From the NCBI RefSeq assembly GCF_900109195.1, contig NZ_FNZG01000002.1:8355-72354 (forward strand): 64,000 nt of DNA, read 5' to 3'. Both the position numbers and the translations under genes were made by a program. The notes below the pieces were generated by a model. It saw only the letters and a list, made by a program, of their open reading frames with translations. It was not told the origin of the DNA and did no database searches. Position 1 is the stretch's first letter, and the number at the start of each line of letters is the position of its first letter. Of the stretch, positions 11,024-19,860 are shown one piece after another. Source of the stretch: Pseudooceanicola nitratireducens. Its GTDB lineage: Bacteria; Pseudomonadota; Alphaproteobacteria; Rhodobacterales; Rhodobacteraceae.

Positions 11024-13642
11024 CTAGTGCACCGTGGCTTCGTCAGGCGTGCCCCGATCCGAGGTGCCAAGCCGGTCGCCGATGATCAACCCGTCGGCCC
11101 CGGCACTGACCGGAACCGAGTCGCCATCCTTGACCTCTCCGCCCAGCAGCGCCTCGGCCAATGGGTCCTGGATGGCCTTCTGAATCACGCGCTTCAGCGG
11201 ACGCGCGCCAAAGACCGGGTCATAGCCTTCGTCGGCCAGCCATTTTTTCGCGGCCTCGTCCAGCTCCAACCGGATGTTGCGGCCTGCCAGACGTTTCAGC
11301 AGACGCGCCATCTGGATGTCGACAATGCCGTCCATATCCGCCCGTCCCAGCCGGTCGAAGACGATGATCTCGTCCAGACGGTTGAGGAATTCGGGACGGA
11401 AATGGGCCTTGACCGCATCCATCACGTCGCGTTTCGCCGCGCCTGCATCCGCCCCTTCCGGCAGCTGGCTTAGCGCCTGCGCGCCGAGGTTCGAGGTCAG
11501 CACGATCAGCGTCTGCTTGAAGTCCACGGTGCGGCCCTGACCATCGGTCAGCACACCATCGTCCAGCACCTGAAGCAGCACGTTGAAGACATCCGGATGG
11601 GCTTTTTCGACCTCGTCGAACAGCACGACCTGATAGGGCCGGCGGCGCACGGCTTCGGTCAGCACACCGCCTTCGTCATAGCCGACATAGCCCGGAGGGG
11701 CGCCGATCAGACGCGCGACCGAGTGTTTCTCCATGAATTCGGACATGTCAATGCGGACCATCGCGCTGTCGTCATCAAACAGGAATTCGGCCACGGCCTT
11801 GGTCAGTTCGGTTTTCCCGACACCCGTCGGCCCGAGGAAAAGGAAAGACCCAAGCGGCCGCCCCTCGTCGTTCAGACCGGCGCGCGCGCGGCGCACCGCA
11901 TTGGCCACGGCACGCACGGCCGAGTTCTGGCCGATGACGCGCTTGTGCAGCCCGTCTTCCATGCGCAGCAGCTTTTCACGCTCGCCTTCCAGCATCTTGG
12001 TCGTCGGAATGCCTGTCCAGCGTTCGACCACCTGGGCGATCTGTTCCGGACGCACGGCTTCCTCGACCATGACGCCATCGGCTTCCTGTGCCTCGGCCTC
12101 GCCCAGCTGTTTTTCCAGCTGGGGGATGATGCCATAGGACAGTTCGCCCGCCCTGGCCAAGTCCCCGTGACGTTTGGCAATTTCCAGGTCGGCACGGGCG
12201 CGGTCCAACTGTTCCTTCAGCTCGCGCGCGACGCCCAGCTTGTCACGCTCGGCCTGCCATTTCGCGGTCATCTCGGCGGATTTTTCCTGCAGGTCGGCCA
12301 AGGCCTTTTCCTGCTTCTCCAGCCGATCCTTCGACGCGGCGTCGTCTTCCAGCTTCAGCGCCTCGACCTCGATCTGCATCTGCAGGATCTGGCGATCCAG
12401 CTGGTCGAGTTCTTCGGGTTTGCTGTCGACTTCCATGCGCAGACGGCTGGCGGCTTCGTCCACAAGGTCGATGGCCTTGTCGGGCAGGAAACGGTCGGTG
12501 ATATAGCGGTTCGACAGGGTCGCCGCCGCCACCAGGGCGCTGTCCGAGATCCGCACGCCATGGTGCAGTTCGTACTTTTCCTTGATGCCGCGCAGGATGG
12601 AAATCGTGTCCTCGACCGTCGGTTCCTCGACCATGACGGGCTGGAACCGGCGGGCCAAGGCCGCGTCCTTTTCGACGTATTTGCGGTATTCATCCAGCGT
12701 GGTCGCGCCGATGCAGTGCAATTCGCCCCGCGCCAGCGCCGGCTTGATCAGGTTGGCCGCGTCCATCGCGCCATCCGTCTTGCCCGCGCCCACAAGCGTG
12801 TGCATTTCGTCGATGAACAGGATGATTTCGCCTGCGGCGGTCTCGATCTCTTTCAGGATGGCCTTCAGGCGTTCTTCGAACTCACCGCGATATTTCGCGC
12901 CGGCAATCAGCGCGCCCATGTCCAGCGCCAGAAGCTTCTTGTTCTTCAGGCTCTCGGGCACGTCGCCGTTGATGATGCGCAGGGCCATGCCTTCCGCGAT
13001 CGCCGTTTTACCAACGCCCGGTTCCCCGATCAGAACGGGGTTGTTCTTGGTCCGGCGGCTCAGCACCTGCATCGAGCGGCGGATTTCGTCGTCGCGCCCG
13101 ATGATCGGGTCGATCTTGCCTTCTTCGGCGGCCTTGGTCAGGTCGCGGGCGTATTTCTCCAACGCTTCGAAAGTATCCTCGGCATTGGCGCTGTCTGCGG
13201 TCCGGCCCTTGCGCACGTCGTTGATCGCCTCGTTCAGTTTCTGTGCCGTGACGCCGCCGGCTTCCAGTGCGTCCTTGGCGGGGGATTTGACCAGCGCCAG
13301 CGCGGTCAAAAGCCGTTCGACGGGCACAAAGCTGTCCTTGGCCTTTTCCGCGACCTTCTCGGCCTCGGACACGACGCGGACGGTGGCATTGTCCATATAG
13401 ACCTGGTCACCGCCGCCGGTAACGACGGGGATCTTGGCCATGGCCGAATCAACCGCCTGTTTCACGGCCTTTGCGTTGCCGCCCGCCTTGGCGATCAGGT
13501 TGCTGGCCAGACCTTCGGGGTCATCCAGCAGGGATTTCAGGATATGCTCGGGCGCGAGCCTTTGGTGGTTTTCGCGAATGGCGATGGTCTGGGCGGCCTG
13601 GATGAAGCCGCGCGACCGCTCCGTGAACTTGCTCAAGTCCAT
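11024..13642 (-). CDS. clpB: ATP-dependent disaggregase ClpB
   Basis: Hexameric AAA+ chaperone that, with DnaK, pulls proteins out of aggregates in the cytoplasm. The 872-aa length is normal for ClpB. An N-terminal Clp repeat domain is followed by NBD1 ([21 protein letters not shown]), a long coiled-coil middle domain rich in E, K, Q and L, and NBD2 ([26 protein letters not shown]). The ATG at 13642 starts the conserved [13 protein letters not shown] and has AAGGAGAAG just upstream; a much longer in-frame extension covers neighbouring genes and is not credible. A sigma-32-like promoter precedes it and a terminator follows. Confidence 0.97.
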   Translation of the reverse strand: MDLSKFTERSRGFIQAAQTIAIRENHQRLAPEHILKSLLDDPEGLASNLIAKAGGNAKAVKQAVDSAMAKIPVVTGGGDQVYMDNATVRVVSEAEKVAEKAKDSFVPVERLLTALALVKSPAKDALEAGGVTAQKLNEAINDVRKGRTADSANAEDTFEALEKYARDLTKAAEEGKIDPIIGRDDEIRRSMQVLSRRTKNNPVLIGEPGVGKTAIAEGMALRIINGDVPESLKNKKLLALDMGALIAGAKYRGEFEERLKAILKEIETAAGEIILFIDEMHTLVGAGKTDGAMDAANLIKPALARGELHCIGATTLDEYRKYVEKDAALARRFQPVMVEEPTVEDTISILRGIKEKYELHHGVRISDSALVAAATLSNRYITDRFLPDKAIDLVDEAASRLRMEVDSKPEELDQLDRQILQMQIEVEALKLEDDAASKDRLEKQEKALADLQEKSAEMTAKWQAERDKLGVARELKEQLDRARADLEIAKRHGDLARAGELSYGIIPQLEKQLGEAEAQEADGVMVEEAVRPEQIAQVVERWTGIPTTKMLEGEREKLLRMEDGLHKRVIGQNSAVRAVANAVRRARAGLNDEGRPLGSFLFLGPTGVGKTELTKAVAEFLFDDDSAMVRIDMSEFMEKHSVARLIGAPPGYVGYDEGGVLTEAVRRRPYQVVLFDEVEKAHPDVFNVLLQVLDDGVLTDGQGRTVDFKQTLIVLTSNLGAQALSQLPEGADAGAAKRDVMDAVKAHFRPEFLNRLDEIIVFDRLGRADMDGIVDIQMARLLKRLAGRNIRLELDEAAKKWLADEGYDPVFGARPLKRVIQKAIQDPLAEALLGGEVKDGDSVPVSAGADGLIIGDRLGTSDRGTPDEATVH

Positions 13643-13717
13643 GGTTCTTCTCCTTTTCAAAGCGTCCCTCTTGGCCGCACCCTGATTAGGCATGCCGCCG
13701 CGGAACCTCTGCATTGA

Positions 13718-13745
13718 TCTGGGTTCGAAAATGCGCGGATTCAAG
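13718..13745 (-). promoter_or_regulatory. Heat-shock (RpoH)-like promoter of clpB
   Basis: On the minus strand CTTGAA (13745-13740) is separated by 16 bases from CCCAGA (13723-13718), resembling the RpoH pattern CTTGAA...CCCCAT. It ends about 75 bases upstream of the clpB ATG. The -10 match is partial; the assignment rests mostly on the -35 element and on clpB being a classic RpoH target. Confidence 0.4.
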
Positions 13746-13843
13746 CCGATGTGAACCGCTTTGGGGAACTTTTCGCGGATTCCCACGGTTTTTCCGTCAC
13801 AGCGTCCCCATATGGGATCTATCGCAGCAGGAAGGAGGGTCCC

Positions 13844-14146
13844 GTGCAGACCACCCAGATCCAGAACGTGACCTACAACCCGGCAAGCCGCGCTTTCGAG
13901 GCGCGGGTGTCGATCACCGAAGACGGTGAAATCTTTACATACCCCTGCGCCCTGCGCGCGCCGATGGACATGGACAGCACCCTGGCGGCGCGCCGCCTGG
14001 TCGAACTGGCCCTGCGCCGGCACGCAAGGGATGCGCGCCCGACCGTGTCGCGCCGCCCCGAGAACGTCTTTGCCGCGCACATCCCGGACGAGGTGGCGCA
14101 TGCCACCGACGCCCTGTGGCAACGGATGCTGGGCCACGCGGCCTGA
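13844..14146 (+). CDS. Small conserved protein of unknown function, GTG start
   Basis: 100 aa. The GTG at 13844 is chosen because a strong AGGAAGGAGG ribosome site lies a few bases upstream; an earlier in-frame ATG at 13751 has none and would add a non-conserved-looking leader. The sequence is soluble: VQTTQIQNVTYNPASRAFEA, a short beta-rich first half, then an Arg-rich helix (TLAARRLVELALRRHARD) and a second helix near the end. It is divergent from clpB and lies upstream of pyrF. I do not recognise a named domain; similar short proteins of this look occur next to clpB in Rhodobacteraceae, but that is from memory only. Confidence 0.65.
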   Translation: MQTTQIQNVTYNPASRAFEARVSITEDGEIFTYPCALRAPMDMDSTLAARRLVELALRRHARDARPTVSRRPENVFAAHIPDEVAHATDALWQRMLGHAA

Positions 14147-14452
14147 GCTTTTCCAGTCAGGCCCCCGCAGCCTGACGTGATTTCCCCGCCGAATGACCGG
14201 GCGGGGACACCTTTGCGCCTCCACCCCTGTCCCTCTGGAGGCGGCAAAGCCCGGCGCTGCCACGCCGGGCCCGGAACCGGTGGCATCCCCCGCTAACCCG
14301 AGGTGGGGTGATTGCCCCGGTTCTTTAATTTCCCCAGCATGCCGCCAAAGCCTGAAGATCCGCTTACCGGGGCCGCTTTGCCCTGCGGACTTGACTGGCC
14401 GCCCCCCGCGGATGAGAAGACGGCAGTTTTTGTTGCATCGCAGGGGCCCGCC
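14147..14452. other. Gene-free spacer with two hairpins
   Basis: No convincing gene. It holds two inverted repeats: CCCCGCC (14184-14190) with GGCGGGG (14200-14206), and the perfect 8-bp stem GCCCGGCG (14249-14256) with CGCCGGGC (14263-14270). Neither is followed by a T run, so they may terminate the small upstream gene weakly or be structural. The pyrF promoter must lie in the last part, but no clear elements were seen. Confidence 0.5.
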
Positions 14453-15166
14453 ATGACCACCGACACACCCAAGACCTCCGACAAGCTGATCGTTGCGCTG
14501 GATGTGCCGAATGCGGTCGCCGGGCTGGAGCTGGCCGGCAAGATCGGCGACGCGGTCAGCTTCTACAAGATCGGGCTGGGGATGCTGACCGGCGGGGGCC
14601 TCGCCCTGGCGAATGAGCTGAAGCAGGAACACGGCAAACGCATCTTCCTCGACATGAAATTGTTCGACATCGGCGCCACGGTCGAGGCCGCGGTGCGCGG
14701 GCTGGTGCAGTTCGACATCGACTTACTGACCGTGCATGGCGATCCGCATGTGGTGCGCGCCGCCAAGGAAGGGGCCGCCGGATCTGGCACCAAGATCCTG
14801 GGCGTGACCATCCTGACCTCGCTGGACCGCGCCGATCTGGACGACGGGCTGATGGTCCCCGGCACCCCGCGCGAGCTGGTGATCGAACGCGCCGGACGCG
14901 CTTTTGACGCCGGTGCAGATGGCATCATCTGTTCGCCGCAGGAGGCCGCGGATGTGCGCGCCCTGTCCAATTCCTCCGGTCGCCTGATCGTCACCCCCGG
15001 CGTGCGCCCCACGGGCGCTGCGCTTGGCGATCAGAAACGCGTGGCCACCCCGGCTTCGGCCATCGGGGATGGGGCGGATCATATCGTTGTCGGCCGCCCC
15101 GTGTGGCAGGCCGAAAGCCCACGTCTGGCTGCCCAGGCGATCCAGGACGAAATCCGCGCCCTCTGA
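14453..15166 (+). CDS. pyrF: Orotidine 5'-phosphate decarboxylase
   Basis: Last step of UMP synthesis. The protein is 237 aa. The active-site segment FLDMKLFDIGATV carries the Asp-Lys-Asp pattern, preceded by LIVALDVPN and followed by VTILTSLD, CSPQEA, VTPGVRP and the phosphate-binding DHIVVGRPV. The ATG at 14453 starts this conserved N-terminus; a longer in-frame start would cover the spacer hairpins. It is transcribed alone and followed by a GGGGGGC-CA-GCCCCCC hairpin. Confidence 0.95.
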   Translation: MTTDTPKTSDKLIVALDVPNAVAGLELAGKIGDAVSFYKIGLGMLTGGGLALANELKQEHGKRIFLDMKLFDIGATVEAAVRGLVQFDIDLLTVHGDPHVVRAAKEGAAGSGTKILGVTILTSLDRADLDDGLMVPGTPRELVIERAGRAFDAGADGIICSPQEAADVRALSNSSGRLIVTPGVRPTGAALGDQKRVATPASAIGDGADHIVVGRPVWQAESPRLAAQAIQDEIRAL

Positions 15167-15181
15167 GACACCGTGCAGGGG

Positions 15182-15197
15182 GGGGGGCCAGCCCCCC
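15182..15197 (+). terminator. GC-only hairpin after pyrF
   Basis: GGGGGGC (15182-15188) pairs with GCCCCCC (15191-15197) only 16 bases after the pyrF stop, followed by TTG. The loop of two bases is tight and the T run is minimal, so this is a candidate terminator only. It lies in a run of ten G. Confidence 0.45.
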
Positions 15198-15231
15198 TTG
15201 CGCCAAAGCCGAAGCTTTGCCGCACCCCCCG

Positions 15232-15296
15232 GGATATTTCGGGCAAGAGGATGGAGGGGCGCGCGCGCCCATGTCATCCTCTTGCCGAAAATATCC
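15232..15296. repeat. Long imperfect inverted repeat in the pyrF-ffh spacer
   Basis: The left arm 15232-15253 (GGATATTTCGGGCAAGAGGATG with one internal slip) pairs with the right arm 15275-15296, whose reverse complement is nearly identical. The 21-base centre contains a further GGGCGCGCGCGCCC palindrome. Such elements with GATATTT, GGCAAGAGGA and a flanking CCCCCCGGGATATT are common intergenic sequences in Rhodobacteraceae genomes as far as I remember. It could be a REP-like element or part of the terminator of pyrF. The whole spacer 15167-15564 holds no gene that I can support. Confidence 0.7.
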
Positions 15297-15448
15297 TCGC
15301 CGGCAGGCGAAATCCGCATCTGAGGCGCAGGGTCCACCCAGCCGGGCGCGCCCGGTTTCCTTGACTCATTGAGTCCAAGCGCCTAAACGGCCTGTCAATA
15401 CCCGGAGTCTATCGTGATTCCGGTCCCCGCCGGTGTTGTGGGGATCGC

Positions 15449-15478
15449 CACCAGTCAGCGCGGATGCGCCCACTGGTG
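15449..15478 (+). other. Two-tier hairpin in the ffh leader
   Basis: CACCAGT (15449-15455) pairs with ACTGGTG (15472-15478), and inside it GCGC (15458-15461) pairs with GCGC (15466-15469) around GGAT. It lies about 90 bases upstream of the ffh ATG, in a region that should be the 5' leader. No 4.5S RNA signature is present, so this is not the SRP RNA gene. A regulatory role is only a guess. Confidence 0.4.
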
Positions 15479-15564
15479 TGCTTGTCGTTTGAGCCGTCCT
15501 CACCCACTTTGAGGACATTGTCTGAAGAAGGTCGCAGGAGGGCCCGACATGATTGAGAACGCGC

Positions 15565-17094
15565 ATGTTTGAAAATCTATCCGAACGCCTATCCGGTGTC
15601 TTCGATCGCCTGACGAAACAAGGCGCGCTGAGCGAAGAGGACGTGAAGACCGCCCTGCGCGAGGTGCGCGTCGCCCTGCTTGAGGCCGACGTCTCGCTTC
15701 CCGTGGCGCGCGATTTCGTAAAGGCCGTGCAGGACAAGGCCACCGGCCAGGCGGTCACCAAGTCGATCACCCCCGGCCAGCAGGTCGTCAAGATCGTCCA
15801 CGATGAACTCGTGCATGTGCTGGCGGGCGATCCCGACGCGGATCCCGGCAAGCTGAAGATCGACAACCCGCCCGCGCCGATCCTGATGGTCGGTCTTCAG
15901 GGCTCGGGCAAGACGACGACCACCGCCAAGCTTGCGAAACGCCTGAAGGAGAAAGAGGGCAAGCGCGTCCTCATGGCCTCCCTCGACGTGAACCGCCCGG
16001 CGGCAATGGAACAGCTGGCGATCCTCGGCACGCAGATCGGCGTCGACACCCTTCCGATCGTGAAGGGCGAAGACCCGGTCGCCATCGCCAAGCGCGCCAA
16101 GACCCAGGCGGCCATGGGCGGCTATGACGTCTATATGCTGGATACCGCCGGTCGTCTGCACATCGACCAGGAGCTGATCGCCCAGGCCGCCGCCGTGCGC
16201 GACGTGGCCAACCCGCGCGAGACCCTGCTGGTGGTCGACGGTCTGACCGGCCAGGACGCCGTCAACGTCGCGACCGAGTTCGACGACAAGATCGGCGTGA
16301 CCGGCGTGGTCCTGACCCGGATGGACGGCGACGGGCGCGGTGGTGCGGCCCTGTCGATGCGCGCAGTGACCGGCAAGCCGATCAAGTTCGTCGGCCTTGG
16401 CGAAAAGATGGACGCGATCGAAACCTTCGAGAGCGAGCGGATCGCCGGCCGTATCCTGGGCATGGGCGACATCGTGGCCCTGGTCGAGAAGGCGCAGGAA
16501 ACCATCGAGGCCGAGCAGGCCGAGAAGATGATGAAGCGGTTCCAGAAGGGCCGGTTCAACATGAACGACCTGAAGATGCAGCTGGAACAGATGCTGAAGA
16601 TGGGCGGCATGGAAGGCATCATGGGCATGATGCCGGGCATGGGCAAACTGGCCGGTCAGGCCAAGGACGCCGGTTTTGACGACCGCGCCATCAAGCGCCA
16701 GATCGCCATGATCCAGTCCATGACCAAGGTGGAGCGCGCCAATCCGCAGCTGCTCCAGGCCTCGCGCAAGAAACGGATCGCGGCCGGGTCGGGCATGGAG
16801 GTCGCGGACCTCAACAAGCTGCTGAAGATGCACCGTCAGATGGCGGACATGATGAAGAAGATGGGCAAGGGCGGCATGCTGAAACAGGCCATGAAGGGCA
16901 TGTTCGGCAAGGGCGGCGACATTCCCGAAGGCTTCGACCCCTCGAAGATGGACAAGCGCGCCATCGAACAGGCGGCCAAGCAGATGGGTCAGAGCGGCGG
17001 ATTGGGCAAGATGCCCGGTCTTCCCGGCCTGGGCGGCGGATTGGGCGGCGGCGCGCTGCCCCCCGGCCTGTCGGGGTTCGGCAAGAAGAAATGA
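15565..17094 (+). CDS. ffh: Signal recognition particle protein Ffh
   Basis: SRP54 GTPase that binds signal sequences on ribosomes and brings them to FtsY at the membrane. The protein is 509 aa. An N domain (MFENLSERLSGVFDRL) is followed by the G domain: P-loop GLQGSGKTTTTAKLA, DVNRPAAMEQL, LDTAGRLHID and TRMDGDGRGG. The Met-rich M domain follows with GMGDIVALVEKAQE and repeated MGGMEG, MMPGMG, MKKMGKGGM stretches. The C-terminus is extended by Gly/Leu/Pro-rich sequence. The ATG at 15565 is preferred over an in-frame TTG four codons earlier because it matches the usual MFENL start. Its stop overlaps the first GNAT gene (ATGA), so the following array is coupled to ffh. Confidence 0.97.
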   Translation: MFENLSERLSGVFDRLTKQGALSEEDVKTALREVRVALLEADVSLPVARDFVKAVQDKATGQAVTKSITPGQQVVKIVHDELVHVLAGDPDADPGKLKIDNPPAPILMVGLQGSGKTTTTAKLAKRLKEKEGKRVLMASLDVNRPAAMEQLAILGTQIGVDTLPIVKGEDPVAIAKRAKTQAAMGGYDVYMLDTAGRLHIDQELIAQAAAVRDVANPRETLLVVDGLTGQDAVNVATEFDDKIGVTGVVLTRMDGDGRGGAALSMRAVTGKPIKFVGLGEKMDAIETFESERIAGRILGMGDIVALVEKAQETIEAEQAEKMMKRFQKGRFNMNDLKMQLEQMLKMGGMEGIMGMMPGMGKLAGQAKDAGFDDRAIKRQIAMIQSMTKVERANPQLLQASRKKRIAAGSGMEVADLNKLLKMHRQMADMMKKMGKGGMLKQAMKGMFGKGGDIPEGFDPSKMDKRAIEQAAKQMGQSGGLGKMPGLPGLGGGLGGGALPPGLSGFGKKK

Positions 17095-17645
17095 TCGTCG
17101 CGGCGCCCCCTTTTCCGGTGATCGAAACCGACCGGCTTCGGCTCGTGTCCCCTGCGGGACCCGAGTTCGACGCCGTGACCGCGTTTCTGGGCCCGGAGGC
17201 GCCGCATTTCCTGGACCATCACCCGGATGAAGAGGCCACCTGGTGGTCCGTGGCCACGATCATCGGCCATTGGCACCTGCGCGGCTATGGCATGTTCGCC
17301 GTGGTCGACAAGGCCACCGGAGAAGCCCAGGGCCTGGTCGGGCCGTGGTTCCCCAAGGGCTGGCCCGAGCCGGAGCTGTCGTGGAACCTGGTCGAAGGGG
17401 CCGAGGGCCAGGGCTTTGCCGAAGAAGCGGCGCGCGCCGTGCTGGACTGGCTGTTCACCGATCAGCGCTGGCCTTCGGTCGTGTCGCTGGTGGATCCGGC
17501 CAATGCGGCCTCGACCCGGCTGGTCGAAAAGCTGGGCGCCCGGGCCGAGGGCACCTTTGCCCACGAGATGGCCGGCGAATTCCGCATCTGGCGGCACCTG
17601 CCCCGGACTCTGGCCGGCAAACGCCTGATCGAGGGGCTGGCATGA
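17091..17645 (+). CDS. GNAT acetyltransferase, array copy 1
   Basis: 184 aa, RimJ/RimL-like GNAT fold. It begins with the usual IETDRLRLVSP strand. It has the array-wide motifs GHWHLRGYGMFAV (about 60-72) and GWPEPELSW (about 85-93), and the acetyl-CoA loop EGQGFAEEA. The conserved Asn of many GNATs is seen in DPANAASTRLVEKLGA. The ATG overlaps the ffh stop. Targets are unknown; RimJ/RimL relatives acetylate N-termini of ribosomal proteins, and the setting between ffh and rpsP makes a ribosome-linked substrate plausible but unproven. Confidence 0.85.
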   Translation: MIVAAPPFPVIETDRLRLVSPAGPEFDAVTAFLGPEAPHFLDHHPDEEATWWSVATIIGHWHLRGYGMFAVVDKATGEAQGLVGPWFPKGWPEPELSWNLVEGAEGQGFAEEAARAVLDWLFTDQRWPSVVSLVDPANAASTRLVEKLGARAEGTFAHEMAGEFRIWRHLPRTLAGKRLIEGLA

Positions 17646-18184
17646 CCGATATCCCCACGCTCACCACCGAACGCCTGATCCTGCGCGCGCCGAAACAATC
17701 GGATTTCGACGTCTTCGCCGCCTTCTATGCCTCGGACCGGGCCAAGTTCATCGGCGGCCCGCTGGAACGCGATCGCGCCTGGCGGCAGCTGGCGACCGAG
17801 GCAGGGCATTGGACCCTGCTGGGCTATGGCCGCTGGATCGTTGCGGAAAAGGACAGCGACGCGCCCGTGGGCATGGTCGGCCTGTGGAACCCCGAAGGCT
17901 GGCCCGAGGCCGAAATCGGCTGGGATCTGTTCGACGGCCACGAAGGCAAGGGCTATGCGACCGAGGCCGCCGAGGCCGCGCGCGCCTACGCCTATGATGT
18001 GCTGGGCTGGACCACGCTGATTTCGCTGGTGGCCCCGGGCAACGACGGTTCTGCCAAGGTGGCACTGCGTCTGGGCGCGTCCTGCGAAAGCGAATTCACC
18101 CATGCCCGGCTGGGGCATCTGCATGTCTATCGTCACCCCGGCCCCGATGCGCTGGTGAACGGCGGCACGGAGGCCTACGCATGA
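17642..18184 (+). CDS. GNAT acetyltransferase, array copy 2
   Basis: 180 aa. Start motif LTTERLILRAPKQSDFDVF, then FIGGPLERDRAW, GHWTLLGYGRWIV, GWPEAEIGW and the acetyl-CoA loop EGKGYATEAAEAARAYA, followed by GNDGSAKVALRLGA. The ATG at 17642 shares ATGA with the end of copy 1; an in-frame reading that begins earlier lies inside copy 1 and is not credible. It shares the fold and motifs with its four neighbours, so it is a paralogue, but the overall identity by eye is only moderate, suggesting old duplications with divergent substrates. Confidence 0.85.
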   Translation: MTDIPTLTTERLILRAPKQSDFDVFAAFYASDRAKFIGGPLERDRAWRQLATEAGHWTLLGYGRWIVAEKDSDAPVGMVGLWNPEGWPEAEIGWDLFDGHEGKGYATEAAEAARAYAYDVLGWTTLISLVAPGNDGSAKVALRLGASCESEFTHARLGHLHVYRHPGPDALVNGGTEAYA

Positions 18185-18735
18185 CGCTGCCCCGCCAGAC
18201 CCCTGCCCTTGAGATCCCCGTACCCCGGCTTGAGACCGCGCGCCTTGTGCTGCGCGGCCCCGAGGGACGGGATTTCGACGCGGTCACCGAGTTCATGATG
18301 GACGCCGGACGCACCCGCTATATCGGCGGCCCCGTGGCCAGCGTCTTCGATGCCTGGGGCGGGTTCTGCCGGGTGATCGGCCATTGGATGTGGAATGGCT
18401 TTGGCTTCTGGACGCTTGAAGACAAGGCCTCGGGGCAGGCGGTCGGCCGTGTCGGGCTGTTGAACCATGCGGGCTGGCCGGAACCGGAACTGGGCTGGCA
18501 CATGTTTGCCGCGGGGGAAGGGCGCGGGCTGGCGCATGAGGCGGCACTGACCATCCGGAATTTTGCCGCGCGGGACCTCGGGCTCAACCGTCTGATCAGC
18601 CCGATTCACCCCGACAATACGCGCTCGCGCGCCCTGGCCGAACGGCTGGGCGCAGCGGTCGAAAAGGAAACCGTTCTGCTGGGTGATCCCTGTCTGATCT
18701 ACCGGCACCCGTCCGTGTTTGAGGAGGCACAATGA
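18181..18735 (+). CDS. GNAT acetyltransferase, array copy 3
   Basis: 184 aa. LETARLVLRGPEGRDFDAV opens the domain, followed by YIGGPVASVFDAW, IGHWMWNGFGFW, GWPEPELGW and the acetyl-CoA loop EGRGLAHEAALTIRNFA, then HPDNTRSRALAERLGA with the conserved Asn. It has a longer N-terminal arm than the other copies (about 14 extra residues, Pro-rich). It overlaps copy 2 and copy 4 by ATGA. Substrate unknown. Confidence 0.85.
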   Translation: MTLPRQTPALEIPVPRLETARLVLRGPEGRDFDAVTEFMMDAGRTRYIGGPVASVFDAWGGFCRVIGHWMWNGFGFWTLEDKASGQAVGRVGLLNHAGWPEPELGWHMFAAGEGRGLAHEAALTIRNFAARDLGLNRLISPIHPDNTRSRALAERLGAAVEKETVLLGDPCLIYRHPSVFEEAQ

Positions 18736-19265
18736 CACCGAGCTTTACGATTCCGACGTTCGACACCGACCGTATCCGCCTGCGCGGCGCGCATCCCGAA
18801 GACCTGGATGCCATCGACGGCTTCTTTTCGTCCCAGGCCTCGCGCTATGTGGGCGGGCCGCGGGCACGTGCGGAAAGCTGGGAAGCCATGTGTGCCGGTG
18901 TCGGCCACTGGGCGCTGCGCGGCTTCGGGCTGTGGATCCTGACCGCGAAGGACAGCGGGGACGTCATCGGCGTCGCCGGTCTGCAGCAACCCGACGGCTG
19001 GCCCGAGGCCGAGCTGATCTGGGTGATGTTCCCCGAATACACCGGCCAGGGCCTTGCCACCGAAGCGGTGCAGGGCATCCGTGGCTTTGCCGCGCGGGAA
19101 CTTGGCATCAAGTCTCCGATCAGCCTGATCTACCCGGAATACCGCAAGGTGGTCGACATGGCGGAAGCCATGGGGGCAACCCGGATCGAGGATGTGATCA
19201 TCCCCGACGGGGCTGTCGCGGCCTGGCGTTTCCCCGACCCGGAAGGGGGGACCGATGCCGGCTAA
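18732..19265 (+). CDS. GNAT acetyltransferase, array copy 4
   Basis: 177 aa. FDTDRIRLRGAHPEDLDAI, YVGGPRARAESW, GHWALRGFGLWIL, GWPEAELIW and the acetyl-CoA loop TGQGLATEAVQGIRGFA are present. It is the most deviant copy at the C-terminus: where the others have DPxN or HPDN, this one has YPEYRKVVDMAEAMGA, so the usual Asn is missing. That might change catalysis or leave a binding-only protein; this is inference. Its stop lies 8 bases into copy 5. Confidence 0.83.
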   Translation: MTPSFTIPTFDTDRIRLRGAHPEDLDAIDGFFSSQASRYVGGPRARAESWEAMCAGVGHWALRGFGLWILTAKDSGDVIGVAGLQQPDGWPEAELIWVMFPEYTGQGLATEAVQGIRGFAARELGIKSPISLIYPEYRKVVDMAEAMGATRIEDVIIPDGAVAAWRFPDPEGGTDAG

Positions 19266-19860
19266 GACCATCCCCGTCATTGAAACGGAACGGCTGATCC
19301 TGCGCGGGCCCGAGCCCGAGGATTACCCGAATTTCAAGCATACGTTCAGCTCGTATCGGTCGCGGTTCATGGGTGGACCGCTGAACGCCTATGAGACCTG
19401 GATGCTGTATGCCGCCGAAATCGGGCATTGGCAGATCCGTGGCTATGGCATGTGGATGATCCACGACCGCAAGACCGACGCGACACTTGGCATGGCGGGT
19501 GGCTGGAAACCGGCCGCCTGGCCCGAGGCGGAAATCGCCTGGATCATCTGGCCGGATACGGCCGGGCGGGGCTATGCGCTGGAAGCGACCCATGCGGCGC
19601 GGAAGTACTTCTATACCCAGCTGGGATGGGAGGGCGCGGTCAGCTACCTTGATCCCAAGAACCTGGATTCGATCCGCCTGGCCGAACGGCTGGGCGCGAA
19701 GAAGGACGATCAGGCCCCGACCGTCGATGGCGATGACGTGTGCTATCGCCATCCCTCGCCCGCGCAACTGGCCAGCGGCCAGATCGCCGACGGGATCGAG
19801 CTTGAGATCAAGTCCTACCAGAACCCGCTTTTCACCCCGAAAGGATACGCCATTGACTGA
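19255..19860 (+). CDS. GNAT acetyltransferase, array copy 5
   Basis: 201 aa, the longest of the array. IETERLILRGPEPEDYPNF, FMGGPLNAYETW, GHWQIRGYGMWMI, WPEAEIAWIIW and the acetyl-CoA loop AGRGYALEATHAARKYF are followed by DPKNLDSIRLAERLGA. About 25 residues at the C-terminus (ELEIKSYQNPLFTPKGYAID) are absent in the other copies. It overlaps copy 4 by 11 bases, and its last codons overlap the TTG start of chorismate mutase. Substrate unknown. Confidence 0.85.
   Translation: MPAKTIPVIETERLILRGPEPEDYPNFKHTFSSYRSRFMGGPLNAYETWMLYAAEIGHWQIRGYGMWMIHDRKTDATLGMAGGWKPAAWPEAEIAWIIWPDTAGRGYALEATHAARKYFYTQLGWEGAVSYLDPKNLDSIRLAERLGAKKDDQAPTVDGDDVCYRHPSPAQLASGQIADGIELEIKSYQNPLFTPKGYAID

Noticed and set aside
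11597-13717. Plus-strand open frame of about 706 codons opposite clpB
   Set aside because: Antisense shadow of clpB; product rich in His, Arg, Phe and Gly without a fold signature.
15361-15564. Possible 4.5S SRP RNA gene upstream of ffh
   Set aside because: The conserved GGAAG...GCAGC core of SRP RNA is not present; only a simple hairpin is seen.
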